Of a stretch of 64,000 bases of DNA, positions 10,452 through 17,294 are shown in pieces (the first letter of the stretch is position 1; every line of letters begins with the position of its first letter). Origin of the DNA: Mangrovicoccus sp. HB161399 (lineage in GTDB: Bacteria; Pseudomonadota; Alphaproteobacteria; Rhodobacterales; Rhodobacteraceae); NCBI RefSeq assembly GCF_013184745.1, contig NZ_JAATVU010000030.1, forward strand, positions 1 through 64,000, written 5' to 3'. Below the pieces are notes generated by a model. That model was not told where the DNA came from, did no database searches, and worked only from the letters and a program-made list of their open reading frames with translations. The position numbers and the translations under genes are program-made.

Positions 10452-10510
10452 CGACAGCGCCGCCTCCTTCGATGGAGGCGAGACGGCAGAACCCGAAAAG
10501 ATTGTGGATG

Positions 10511-12202
10511 TCACACGCGGAGTTCTCGGTACTGGGCAACCTCTATTTTCTGCCCGGACGCTACGGCCGAAGCCGTGAAGTTTCCGTTGCCCAGCAACCA
10601 TCTGTGACGGGCGAGACCGCGCAGGTTGCCGTCGGAGGTGGAAACGACCAGCGTGGCGTGGCCGCGCAGCCGAGCGAAAAGCTCGAAAAGCGCGGTGTAG
10701 CTGCGCTGGTCCAGGCCGGTATCGGCGTGGTTGAACAGGATGAGCCTTGGCCGCGGGGCAAGCGCGCGGGCCATGGCGATGCGCTGGCGCAGCCCCGGAG
10801 GGATCGGGTCGCCGCCGTCGCCGCGCAGGAACGTGTCGTAGCCGCGCGGCAGCACCGACAGGTCCTCGTCGAGCCTTAGATGGCGCGCGATGAACAGGAC
10901 ATCGCTGATCGAGACCGTGCCGAAGCGCGAGATATTGTCCATGATCGTGCCGCGGTAGAGCGCGGCCGATCCCTGCAGGCAAGCGACCTGTCGGGTCCGG
11001 ACATGTTCCGGCACCTGCACCATCGGCACGCCGTTGAGCTCCAGCGCGCCGCTGCGGGGCGGCAGGACCCCCGCCAGCATGCGGTAGAGGGTCTCCAGGT
11101 CGGCATGGTTGCCGGCATCGACCAGAGTCATCTCCCGCGGCGCGAGTTCCAGCGTTGCCCCCCCGAGGACCACCCGCTCGCCCCGCGTGCCCGTCGGCCT
11201 GGACAGCGACACGCCGCGCAGCGCCAGCCTGCCCTCGTTCGCTGGTTCGCGTTGCGCCGGCACCGGCAGGCTGCTGCCGCGCGCCTCCAGCATGGCGTCG
11301 ACCTGGCGCTTCTCGATCAGGAACTCCTGGCGGCGGTTGATCAGGCTCAGCCCCTTCTGGATCGGCGCCATCGTGCGGCCCGACAGGATCACCGAGGCGA
11401 TCATCGCCCCGGCCGTGATCTGTCCGGTCACGGTCAGGAAGGCCCCGGCCATGATCAGGCTCATCACCAGGAGCGTGCCGAACGCGGTCGTCGCATCGAA
11501 CAGGCCGGTCATGCGCCGCATGACGTTCATGTGCGCGAGGGTGCTGCCGTATTTCACCGTCTCGTAGCGGCGGCGCATGATCTGCTCGATCGACAGCGCC
11601 TTGACCGTTGGAAAGCCCTGGAACATCTCGACCATGGCATTCATCCTGAGCGCGTCGGAATCCTGCCGCGCCGCCCGGTCGGCGGCCAGCTTGCGCCCGG
11701 CGAACCACGAGCTGGCCGCAAAGGCGGCGATCAGCACCAGCGGCACCAGAACCAGCGGCCCCGCGATCAGCGCGATCAGCGCCAGCGACAGCGGCACCAG
11801 CAGCAGTTCGGCAAGGCTCGACATCCATTGCCCGCTGGTCATTTCGCGCATGCCCCGCACGGTGGCCAGCAGCGCGAGGTTCTCGCCGGTCCGCGGACCG
11901 GGCGCCTCGCCGAACCCGCCCCGCAGCAGCTCGCCCATGACATGGCAGCCGGCCTGGTGGGCAAAGCTGGTCCCGCGCAGGTTCAGCAGAACGGCACGGG
12001 ATTGGCGCAGCATGTATTCCGCGACGAGGCAGGCGGCCGCAACGCCCAGCAGCACCGCCAGGGAGGCAGTGCTGCCATTCGGGATGAAGCGGTCATAGGT
12101 CTGGAGCACCGCCAGCGGCACGACGAGCTCCAGGAGCACGGTGCAACCCGTCGCGACAGCGATCACCCGGGACGGAGCGCGTCTTGTATGCTGGCGGATC
12201 AT
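10511..12202 (-). CDS. Type I secretion ABC transporter half with degenerate nucleotide-binding site
   Basis: 563 residues: an exporter-type membrane domain (about 15-300) with the linker MAPIQKGLSLINRRQEFL, then a nucleotide-binding fold. Its motifs are badly altered. The Walker A position near 364 reads VDAGNHADLETL with no GKS/T. Walker B near 492 reads LILFNHADTGLD with Asn/His in place of the usual Asp/Glu. The signature position reads IPPGL before RQRIAMARAL, and the H-loop reads VVSTSD. It therefore looks unable to hydrolyse ATP alone and may be the regulatory half of a heterodimer. It starts 6 bp after the repeat-protein stop. Motif loss is seen directly; pairing is inferred. Confidence 0.87.
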   Translation of the reverse strand: MIRQHTRRAPSRVIAVATGCTVLLELVVPLAVLQTYDRFIPNGSTASLAVLLGVAAACLVAEYMLRQSRAVLLNLRGTSFAHQAGCHVMGELLRGGFGEAPGPRTGENLALLATVRGMREMTSGQWMSSLAELLLVPLSLALIALIAGPLVLVPLVLIAAFAASSWFAGRKLAADRAARQDSDALRMNAMVEMFQGFPTVKALSIEQIMRRRYETVKYGSTLAHMNVMRRMTGLFDATTAFGTLLVMSLIMAGAFLTVTGQITAGAMIASVILSGRTMAPIQKGLSLINRRQEFLIEKRQVDAMLEARGSSLPVPAQREPANEGRLALRGVSLSRPTGTRGERVVLGGATLELAPREMTLVDAGNHADLETLYRMLAGVLPPRSGALELNGVPMVQVPEHVRTRQVACLQGSAALYRGTIMDNISRFGTVSISDVLFIARHLRLDEDLSVLPRGYDTFLRGDGGDPIPPGLRQRIAMARALAPRPRLILFNHADTGLDQRSYTALFELFARLRGHATLVVSTSDGNLRGLARHRWLLGNGNFTASAVASGQKIEVAQYRELRV

Positions 12203-12208
12203 GGCGCC

Positions 12209-13618
12209 TCAGAACAAGCCGAACCCGCCGATCTTGCCCACGAGGCTGCCGCCGCCGTCGGCAGAGCCGCCCGAGATGACCGCGTCGATCCCGGAGGTCA
12301 GCCCGTCCAGCGGAACATCGCCGCCGCCGGCCGTGCCGGTCAGGCCGTCCAATGCGTCGCCCGCGAGGTCGCTGGAAAGGAACCCGCCATCGGTCTCCGC
12401 AAGGATGCTGTCCGTTCCGGACTCGCTGCTCCCGGAGAGAAGCCCCAGATCGATGCCGAGCCCTTCCTCGCTGAGCGACAGGTCGATGTCGCCCACGATC
12501 GCTTCGACGGGATCGAGCGGAACCTCGAGATCGAGCCCGCCCAGATCCGCCGCCAGGTCCCCGTCCGCCGGATCGGCCAGGTCGCCGCCGCCGAGCGACA
12601 GGTCGATGTCGCCAAGCAGCGCCTCCGCCGGATCGAGCGGAACCTCGAGATCGAGCCCGCCCAGATCCGCCGCCAGGTCCCCGTCCGCCGGGTCGGCCAG
12701 GTCGCCGCCGCCGAGCGACAGGTCGATGTCGCCAAGCAGCGCCTCCGCCGGATCGAGCGGAACCTCGAGATCGAGCCCGCCCAGATCCGCCGCCAGGTTC
12801 TCGTCCGCCGGGTCGGCCAGGTCGCCGCCGCTGAGCGACAGGTCCAGATCGCCCGGTTCCACCGCGGCAGGGTCTGCCACCGGATTACTCTCGGGGTCTC
12901 CGCTTCCCGGCGGAACATCCCCCGGAAGGAGGTCCCAAGCCGGGCCGGTGACCTCCGCGGAAGGAAGCTCGCGACCGCCCGGCAGGCCGGGGTCTTCCGG
13001 CAGCGTGTCCGCGACCTGATCCGGGCTTTCGAATGTGGTTGGCTCCTGCGGGATCTCCTCGGGGCCGGCGACCGCAGGTCCGGGGTCCGCGGGAAGCCCG
13101 TCTGCCAGCGGGGGATCCCCGGGCAGGTTGCCGCCTGGCCTCTCGGCATCGGCGACGCCCGGAGAACCGAGGTCCGGCATCGCTGGACCGAAACCGCTGG
13201 ACCCGTCCGGCGCAGGCGCCTGCAGGCGCGGATCGGCTGGTTGTGCCACCGCCTGGCTTCCGTCGGGCTCCAAGGGCGCAGGCTCTCCGGCCGGCGCCGC
13301 GGGACCCGCGAAGGACGCCTGCTGCTCATACACCGCACCGGTCAGCAGCGGGCCGGTTGCAGCCCCGCTGCCGACCGGCGCGTCGGGCATCAGCCCGGAA
13401 CTGTTCAGGTTCAGGTCGCGGAAGGGCGGCGGCACGGCCGTTTCCGCATCCTGCGCGAGACCGAGGCTGTCATAGCTTTCAGACGCCAGCCCTGATGGCG
13501 GGTCGAAGGCCGCCTGTCCGGCAATGGCGCCGTCGGACACGTCAATATCCTCCGCGGTGAACCGCTTCGCTTCCAGTGCGTCGGCCTTTTCCGCCAGCTC
13601 GTTCAATTGTTCGCTCAT
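12209..13618 (-). CDS. Acidic 40-residue-repeat protein, putative type I secretion cargo
   Basis: 469 residues, very acidic, no cysteine, almost no aromatic residues, no signal peptide and no membrane segment. The first 60 residues look like a short helical head (SEQLNELAEKADALEAK), then a Pro/Gly/Ala/Asp-rich stretch. From about residue 255 there are just over three near-identical 40-residue repeats with the core DIDLSLGGGDLADPADGDLA and GGLDLEVPLDPAEALLG. The C-terminus is Gly/Ser-rich and ends in KIGGFGLF, a hydrophobic tail like those of type I secretion substrates. It is the first gene of the secretion operon, 6 bp before the first ABC gene. No RTX nonapeptides are present. Cargo status is inferred from position and tail; it could instead be a cytoplasmic partner. 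Confidence 0.72.
   Translation of the reverse strand: MSEQLNELAEKADALEAKRFTAEDIDVSDGAIAGQAAFDPPSGLASESYDSLGLAQDAETAVPPPFRDLNLNSSGLMPDAPVGSGAATGPLLTGAVYEQQASFAGPAAPAGEPAPLEPDGSQAVAQPADPRLQAPAPDGSSGFGPAMPDLGSPGVADAERPGGNLPGDPPLADGLPADPGPAVAGPEEIPQEPTTFESPDQVADTLPEDPGLPGGRELPSAEVTGPAWDLLPGDVPPGSGDPESNPVADPAAVEPGDLDLSLSGGDLADPADENLAADLGGLDLEVPLDPAEALLGDIDLSLGGGDLADPADGDLAADLGGLDLEVPLDPAEALLGDIDLSLGGGDLADPADGDLAADLGGLDLEVPLDPVEAIVGDIDLSLSEEGLGIDLGLLSGSSESGTDSILAETDGGFLSSDLAGDALDGLTGTAGGGDVPLDGLTSGIDAVISGGSADGGGSLVGKIGGFGLF
12470..12860 (-). repeat. 120-bp in-phase tandem repeat inside the putative cargo gene
   Basis: Three full units of exactly 120 bp (12481-12600, 12601-12720, 12721-12840) plus partial flanks; the middle and right units differ at only a few bases. 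Near identity at DNA level points to recent duplication or gene conversion, and copy number may vary between strains. The unit is in phase, so it changes protein length without shifting frame. Confidence 0.9.
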
Positions 13619-13701
13619 GACAGCCTCGACTCGCCACTATCCGCAGTGCCTGGAAACATATCATGAAATCCATTAAAATCAGTCGCTTGGAAAGATCATG
13701 C
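13619..13701 (-). promoter_or_regulatory. AT-rich leader and likely promoter region of the secretion operon
   Basis: The 80 bp before the repeat-protein ATG are unusually AT-rich for this window (around 13655-13690, with CATGAAATCCATTAAAATC on the plus strand). No confident -10/-35 pair could be fixed. The six genes downstream have gaps of at most about 60 bp, so this is probably the only promoter of the operon. Confidence 0.4.
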
Positions 13702-13717
13702 TTACCTTGCCGTTAAC
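13702..13717. promoter_or_regulatory. CtrA-like box upstream of the secretion operon
   Basis: TTAC-N7-TTAAC on the plus strand, one mismatch from the alphaproteobacterial CtrA consensus TTAA-N7-TTAAC. It lies about 85-100 bp upstream of the first start codon of the operon. A single site of this size can occur by chance. Confidence 0.35.
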
Positions 13718-14105
13718 TCTGCCGCGCCTGCGCATGCATCTGCGGCGCCGACCTGGCTCTTCATGCAGGAAGCCGGCACCGCAGGTGCCGTCCCGGCGGC
13801 TTGGCCCATGGTCGCCCGCACAGGCCCAGAAACGGCGGCGGTGGCGCGGTTGGAACCGCGTTCCACTTGACGGAACCGGCAGAGATTGCGCCGGTCACCG
13901 GGGGGCCGGGCCCGCGCCGCCGGATCCTGCGGGCATGCGAACCGTGCAAGGCCGGGCCGGAAGGTCCGGACCGCGCTTCGACGGCCGCCACCGCAAGCGC
14001 GTGCGGAAGCCGGAAAGCGGCACGCCTTTGCGCCGACACTTGCGCGCGTTGCTGCGCGAATGGGCACCAGACCTGACGCGTGCCCTTCCCGGCTGGCTTC
14101 ACCCG

Positions 14106-14180
14106 AAGGCTGAGGTGCGCTTCATGAATGAGCGGAAAGCGCCACTGGTCCGAGTGCAGCCGCGAATGATGCATGGTGTT
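14106..14180 (-). mobile_element. Short transposase-like fragment, copy 1 of a repeat shared with 38.5 kb
   Basis: On the minus strand this reads CIIRGCTRTSGAFRSFMKRT. A second copy at about 38536-38605 reads RIIRGRAWTNGTGSSSMNRP in the same orientation. The spacing of TNG/TSG and S-x-M-K resembles the (S/T)NG-x-x-E-S-F-x-K part of an IS3-type integrase core with the catalytic Glu lost. The DNA match is visible; the family call is tentative. Confidence 0.35.
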
Positions 14181-14274
14181 CCACGTTCTGGTTTGGCTAG
14201 AAATGGGCGTCGCGCCTATCGGCGGGTCGAGACGGTCGGTCTCCTTGTGCCGAAGGCAGGCTGACGGCGGAATC

Positions 14275-14575
14275 ATTCCCGACCGGGCAGGTGTTTCCAG
14301 CGCACGTACCCGGCGCGCTGAACGGTCCATTCCTCTGTCCGCTCCATCAGGACCGCGCCGGCGAGACGACGGATTGATCCCTCGTTTGGGAAGTCAGGGG
14401 GTGACTGCCACCCGTCTGCAGGAGTGCCCGGACACCGGCGCCATCGGTTCGACGCCTGATTTCGCCGTTAAGGCGCTCGATCGGGTTCGTGCCGAGCAGC
14501 TTGGTCCGGTGCCCCCTGAAAAGCGGGCCTCCCTGAAGCAGGCTTCCGAGCCAGATGAAAGATTGGATCATAGGT
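14275..14575 (-). pseudogene. IS256-family transposase C-terminal remnant, frameshifted
   Basis: One minus-strand frame reads HRTKLLGTNPIERLNGEIRRR followed by TDGAGV, the hallmark of IS256/Mutator transposases. After a frameshift the next frame continues FPNEGSIRRLAGAVLMERTE and then EWTVQRAGYV, matching the usual FPNE...LLEQNDEWAVQRARYM order. Only the C-terminal quarter remains, with no N-terminal catalytic part and no terminal repeats found. The element is dead. Confidence 0.78.
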
Positions 14576-14654
14576 CGGATCGGAGCCGGTCATCCGGGCG
14601 GCAGCGCCGAAGGCAGTCATGCGCCAAGACAGAAACCGGATCACCTGATCGGGG

Positions 14655-14935
14655 CAGCCTACCCGCGCCAGCCGGTTCGCGAAAGACGTCAGGCATGTCC
14701 ATGAATATGCCCGCCGGGCTGCCCGTGACCTGACTGGCACCGGCGCCAATGTCGAGGCACCGCGGAGGCGCAAGAAGCCCGGGATGCTCATTGCCCACGT
14801 CAAGCGCTTCCTGAAGCTCGACAGGTTGCGGCCATGGGGCCCGAACGGCACTCGCGAAGCATTCACGCGCGCCGCTGCGGCCCGGCCCCCGAGACAGATG
14901 GCAAGACGGGTCCCAATGGCGCCACCCAGCCATCG
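14655..14935 (+). pseudogene. IS1182-family transposase C-terminal remnant
   Basis: The plus strand reads KDVRHVHEYARRAARDLTGT, then MLIAHVKRFLKLDRLRPWGPNG, then FTRAAAARPPRQMARRVP. This follows the IS1182-type C-terminus (HEDARDVARAL...MLFAHLKRILRLDRLRLRGP...LAAIAQNLRRLAK) with several substitutions. It is only a tail fragment. It lies next to the IS256 remnant on the opposite strand, so this interval is a pile-up of insertion relics. Confidence 0.7.
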
Positions 14936-15004
14936 CAGAGCGGCGGCGCCAATCTGGCGTCCCTCGGCTGCAGGCCGCGAACCCCGCCTCCTTCGAAGCA
15001 AGCT

Positions 15005-15036
15005 CCTCCGACCGGACAGGGCAGTCCGGACGGAGG
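15005..15036 (-). terminator. Stem-loop ending the catabolic operon
   Basis: CCTCCG-A-CCGGAC (15005-15017), six-base loop, GTCCGG-A-CGGAGG (15024-15036): a 12-pair stem with one mismatch, about 10 bp after the aldehyde dehydrogenase stop on the minus strand. No long T run follows, so it may act as a processing barrier as much as a terminator. Confidence 0.6.
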
Positions 15037-15047
15037 ATCGGAGAGGA

Positions 15048-16502
15048 TCAGAACGGATAGCCCTGCTTCGGGTCCTCGACAGTGATCCAGCGCAGCTCGG
15101 TGAACTCGGCCATGCCCGCCTTGCCGCCGAAACGCCCGTATCCCGAGGCCTTGGTGCCGCCGAAAGGCATTTGCGGCTCGTCCGCCACGGTCGGCCCGTT
15201 GATGTGGCAGATGCCGCTTTCCAGCCGGTTCGCCACGTCGAAGGCGCGGGTGATGTCCTGGCTGAACACCGCCGCCGACAGCCCGTATTCGGTGTCGTTC
15301 GCCACCCGGACGGCCTCGTCCGTGTCCTTCACGCGGATGATCGGCTTGACCGGGCCGAAGCTTTCCTCGGCATAGATCCGCATCTCCGCCGTGACCCCGT
15401 CCAGAAGCGTCGCGGCATGGACCGCGCCGTCGCGCGTGCCGCCCGCGACCAGCTTCGCCCCTTTCCCGGCCGCATCGGCGATCAGCGCATCCATCTTCTC
15501 GGCCGCAGCCGGCGTCACCAGAGAGCCCAGCACCACCTGGCCCCTCGGATCGCCGTGCGGCAGCGCCGCCGCCCGCGCCGCCAGCTTCTCCACGAAGGCG
15601 TCGGCCACGGCCTCGACGACGATGATCCGCTCGGTCGACATGCAGATCTGGCCCTGGTTCATGAAGGCGCCGAAGATCGCCGCGTTCACCGCGCCGTCCA
15701 GATCGGCATCCTCCAGCACGAGGAGCGGCGCCTTGCCGCCGAGCTCCAGCAGCGCGGGCTTGAGGTTCCCGCCCGCGAGCCTTCCGATGATCCGTCCCAC
15801 CCCGGTCGAGCCGGTGAAGTTCACATGCCGCACGGCAGGCGCCTCGATCAGCGCGCGGACCACCTCGGCGGCATCCTCGGGCGCGTTGGAGATCACGTTG
15901 ACCGCGCCGGCCGGCAGCCCCGCCTCGACCAGGCATTCGCCGATCAGCCGGTGGGTGCGCGGGCAAAGCTCCGAAGACTTCAGCACCGCGGTGTTGCCCA
16001 TGGCCAGGGCCATGGCGACGGCGCGGGTGCCGAGGATCACCGGCGCGTTCCAGGGCGCGATGCCGAGGCAGACGCCGCGCGGGCGCGCGACGGCCATCGC
16101 CAGGGTGCCGGGCTTGTTCGAGGGGATCACCTCGCCGCCGCCCTGCGTGGCCATTGCGCCAGCCTCGCGCAGGATGCCTGCCGCGAGATGGACGTTGAAC
16201 CCGGCCCAGACAGTCGTCGCGCCGGTTTCCTCGACCATGGCGTCGACGAAGTCCCGGCTTCTCGCCTCCATGATGTCGGCCGCCTTCATCAGGATGGCGC
16301 GGCGCGTCTCGGGGCCGGTCCTCGACCAGGCGGGAAAGGCCGCCTCTGCCGCGGCCACGGCGCGCAGCGCGTCGTCGACGTCGGCAGCGGCGGCGGTGGT
16401 CGCCAGCTGTCCGGTCACGGGATCCTGCCGCTCGAAACTGCGGCCGTCCGCTGCAGCGCTGTCCGCGCCGCCGATCAGGAGATCAAGGCTCATTGCATCC
16501 AT
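15048..16502 (-). CDS. NAD(P)-dependent aldehyde dehydrogenase
   Basis: 484 residues, full length for the ALDH superfamily. Landmarks in order: APWNAPVILG, LKSSELCPRT, the cofactor loop FTGSTGVGR, ELGGKAPLLVLEDADLD with the general base Glu, catalytic Cys in NQGQICMSTERI, and EESFGPVKPII. The sequence leans toward the salicylaldehyde/vanillin-type dehydrogenases. It starts 3 bp after an SDR gene and is the last gene of the operon, so it would make the final carboxylic acid of the pathway. A second possible start lies four codons in (MSLDLL). The substrate is not determined. Confidence 0.9.
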   Translation of the reverse strand: MDAMSLDLLIGGADSAAADGRSFERQDPVTGQLATTAAAADVDDALRAVAAAEAAFPAWSRTGPETRRAILMKAADIMEARSRDFVDAMVEETGATTVWAGFNVHLAAGILREAGAMATQGGGEVIPSNKPGTLAMAVARPRGVCLGIAPWNAPVILGTRAVAMALAMGNTAVLKSSELCPRTHRLIGECLVEAGLPAGAVNVISNAPEDAAEVVRALIEAPAVRHVNFTGSTGVGRIIGRLAGGNLKPALLELGGKAPLLVLEDADLDGAVNAAIFGAFMNQGQICMSTERIIVVEAVADAFVEKLAARAAALPHGDPRGQVVLGSLVTPAAAEKMDALIADAAGKGAKLVAGGTRDGAVHAATLLDGVTAEMRIYAEESFGPVKPIIRVKDTDEAVRVANDTEYGLSAAVFSQDITRAFDVANRLESGICHINGPTVADEPQMPFGGTKASGYGRFGGKAGMAEFTELRWITVEDPKQGYPF

Positions 16503-16505
16503 CCT

Positions 16506-17294
16506 TCAGTTCAGACCGTTCGAGGTCGCCTCGATATGGGCGCGCATTCCGCCGTCAGTGGCAATGTTGACGCCGCGGAGCCAGCCGGATCCCTCCGACA
16601 GCAGGAAGCACACGACCGGCGCGATGTCGGCAGGCGTCCCGGCACGGTCCATGATCCGCATGTCTTCCTCGGCGCGCTCGCCCAGCGTCTCGAGGAAATC
16701 GGCGAGGATCGGCGTGTCGACAGGGCCGGGGCTGACCGCGTTCATGCGGATGCCTCGGCCGCGCCAGGTCCAGCGCATCCCGTGCGTCCAGGCAACCAGT
16801 GCCTGCTTGGAGAAGAAATAGCTGTTTTCCGGCGTGATGCCCTGCGCGCGGCAGAATTCGGGCACCTCCGCATGGGCCAGACCTTCGGCCGCCCTGATCT
16901 TCGCGACCTCGCCTTCCCAGCCTATCCCGGCCAGCGAGGCGAGGTTCACGATAGACGCCCCGTCGGCGAGGCTGTCGACGATCCCCAGCGTAAGCCGCTT
17001 CAGCGCCACGAGGTTGACGGTCACGACGACCTCGGGCGGCGCGGTGGGCGGCACGCCCGCGATATTCGCCAGCCCGTCCGCCTTGGCCATGGCCAGCTTG
17101 GCGACCAGCGCGTCCAGCGCCGCCCCGTCCATCAGGTCGGCCCGGTGGAAGGCGTGCAGGTCGAGCGTCGGCGGATTGCGGTCGACGCCGATCACCTTGC
17201 CGCCCTGCGCCATGACCTGCCGCGCGGTCTCGGCACCGATCCCGGAGGACACGCCGGTGACGATGATGGTTTTTCCTCCCAGCATGCCCGTCAC
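16506..17294 (-). CDS. SDR alcohol dehydrogenase, coniferyl-alcohol/hydroxysteroid dehydrogenase-like
   Basis: 262 residues, classical short-chain dehydrogenase. Cofactor motif TGVSSGIGAET near residue 14, VDRNPP at the end of strand 2, NIAG for the NAG motif, serine in VNLASLAG, and Tyr-x3-Lys in SYFFSKQAL. The long insert before the active-site Tyr is like that of coniferyl-alcohol and 3-alpha-hydroxysteroid dehydrogenases. The start overlaps the monooxygenase stop by 4 bp. In the proposed pathway it would oxidise the alcohol released by ester or lactone hydrolysis and hand the aldehyde to the next gene product. Confidence 0.88.
   Translation of the reverse strand: MTGMLGGKTIIVTGVSSGIGAETARQVMAQGGKVIGVDRNPPTLDLHAFHRADLMDGAALDALVAKLAMAKADGLANIAGVPPTAPPEVVVTVNLVALKRLTLGIVDSLADGASIVNLASLAGIGWEGEVAKIRAAEGLAHAEVPEFCRAQGITPENSYFFSKQALVAWTHGMRWTWRGRGIRMNAVSPGPVDTPILADFLETLGERAEEDMRIMDRAGTPADIAPVVCFLLSEGSGWLRGVNIATDGGMRAHIEATSNGLN

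Noticed and set aside
8220-10607. 795-codon plus-strand open frame
   Set aside because: Fully antisense to the 713-residue ABC gene, rich in Arg/Gln/His as expected for a GC3 shadow, with no family match.
8310-11828. A single 1172-residue ABC protein
   Set aside because: The first 459 codons shadow the upstream ABC gene in another frame; the ribosome site and homology place the start at 10451.
12470-12860. Evenly spaced 120-bp repeats considered as a CRISPR array
   Set aside because: Units are contiguous and nearly identical along their full length, in phase with a reading frame; there are no unique spacers and no cas genes.
10880-13495. 871-codon plus-strand open frame with RRQVPVRR...IEPAQI repeats
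   Set aside because: It is the antisense of the two ABC genes and of the 120-bp repeats in the cargo gene; the repeat pattern is inherited from the sense strand and no domain is recognisable.
13698-14264. 188-codon plus-strand open frame in the IS graveyard
   Set aside because: Arg/Pro-rich, no homology, crosses the transposase-like fragment on the other strand.
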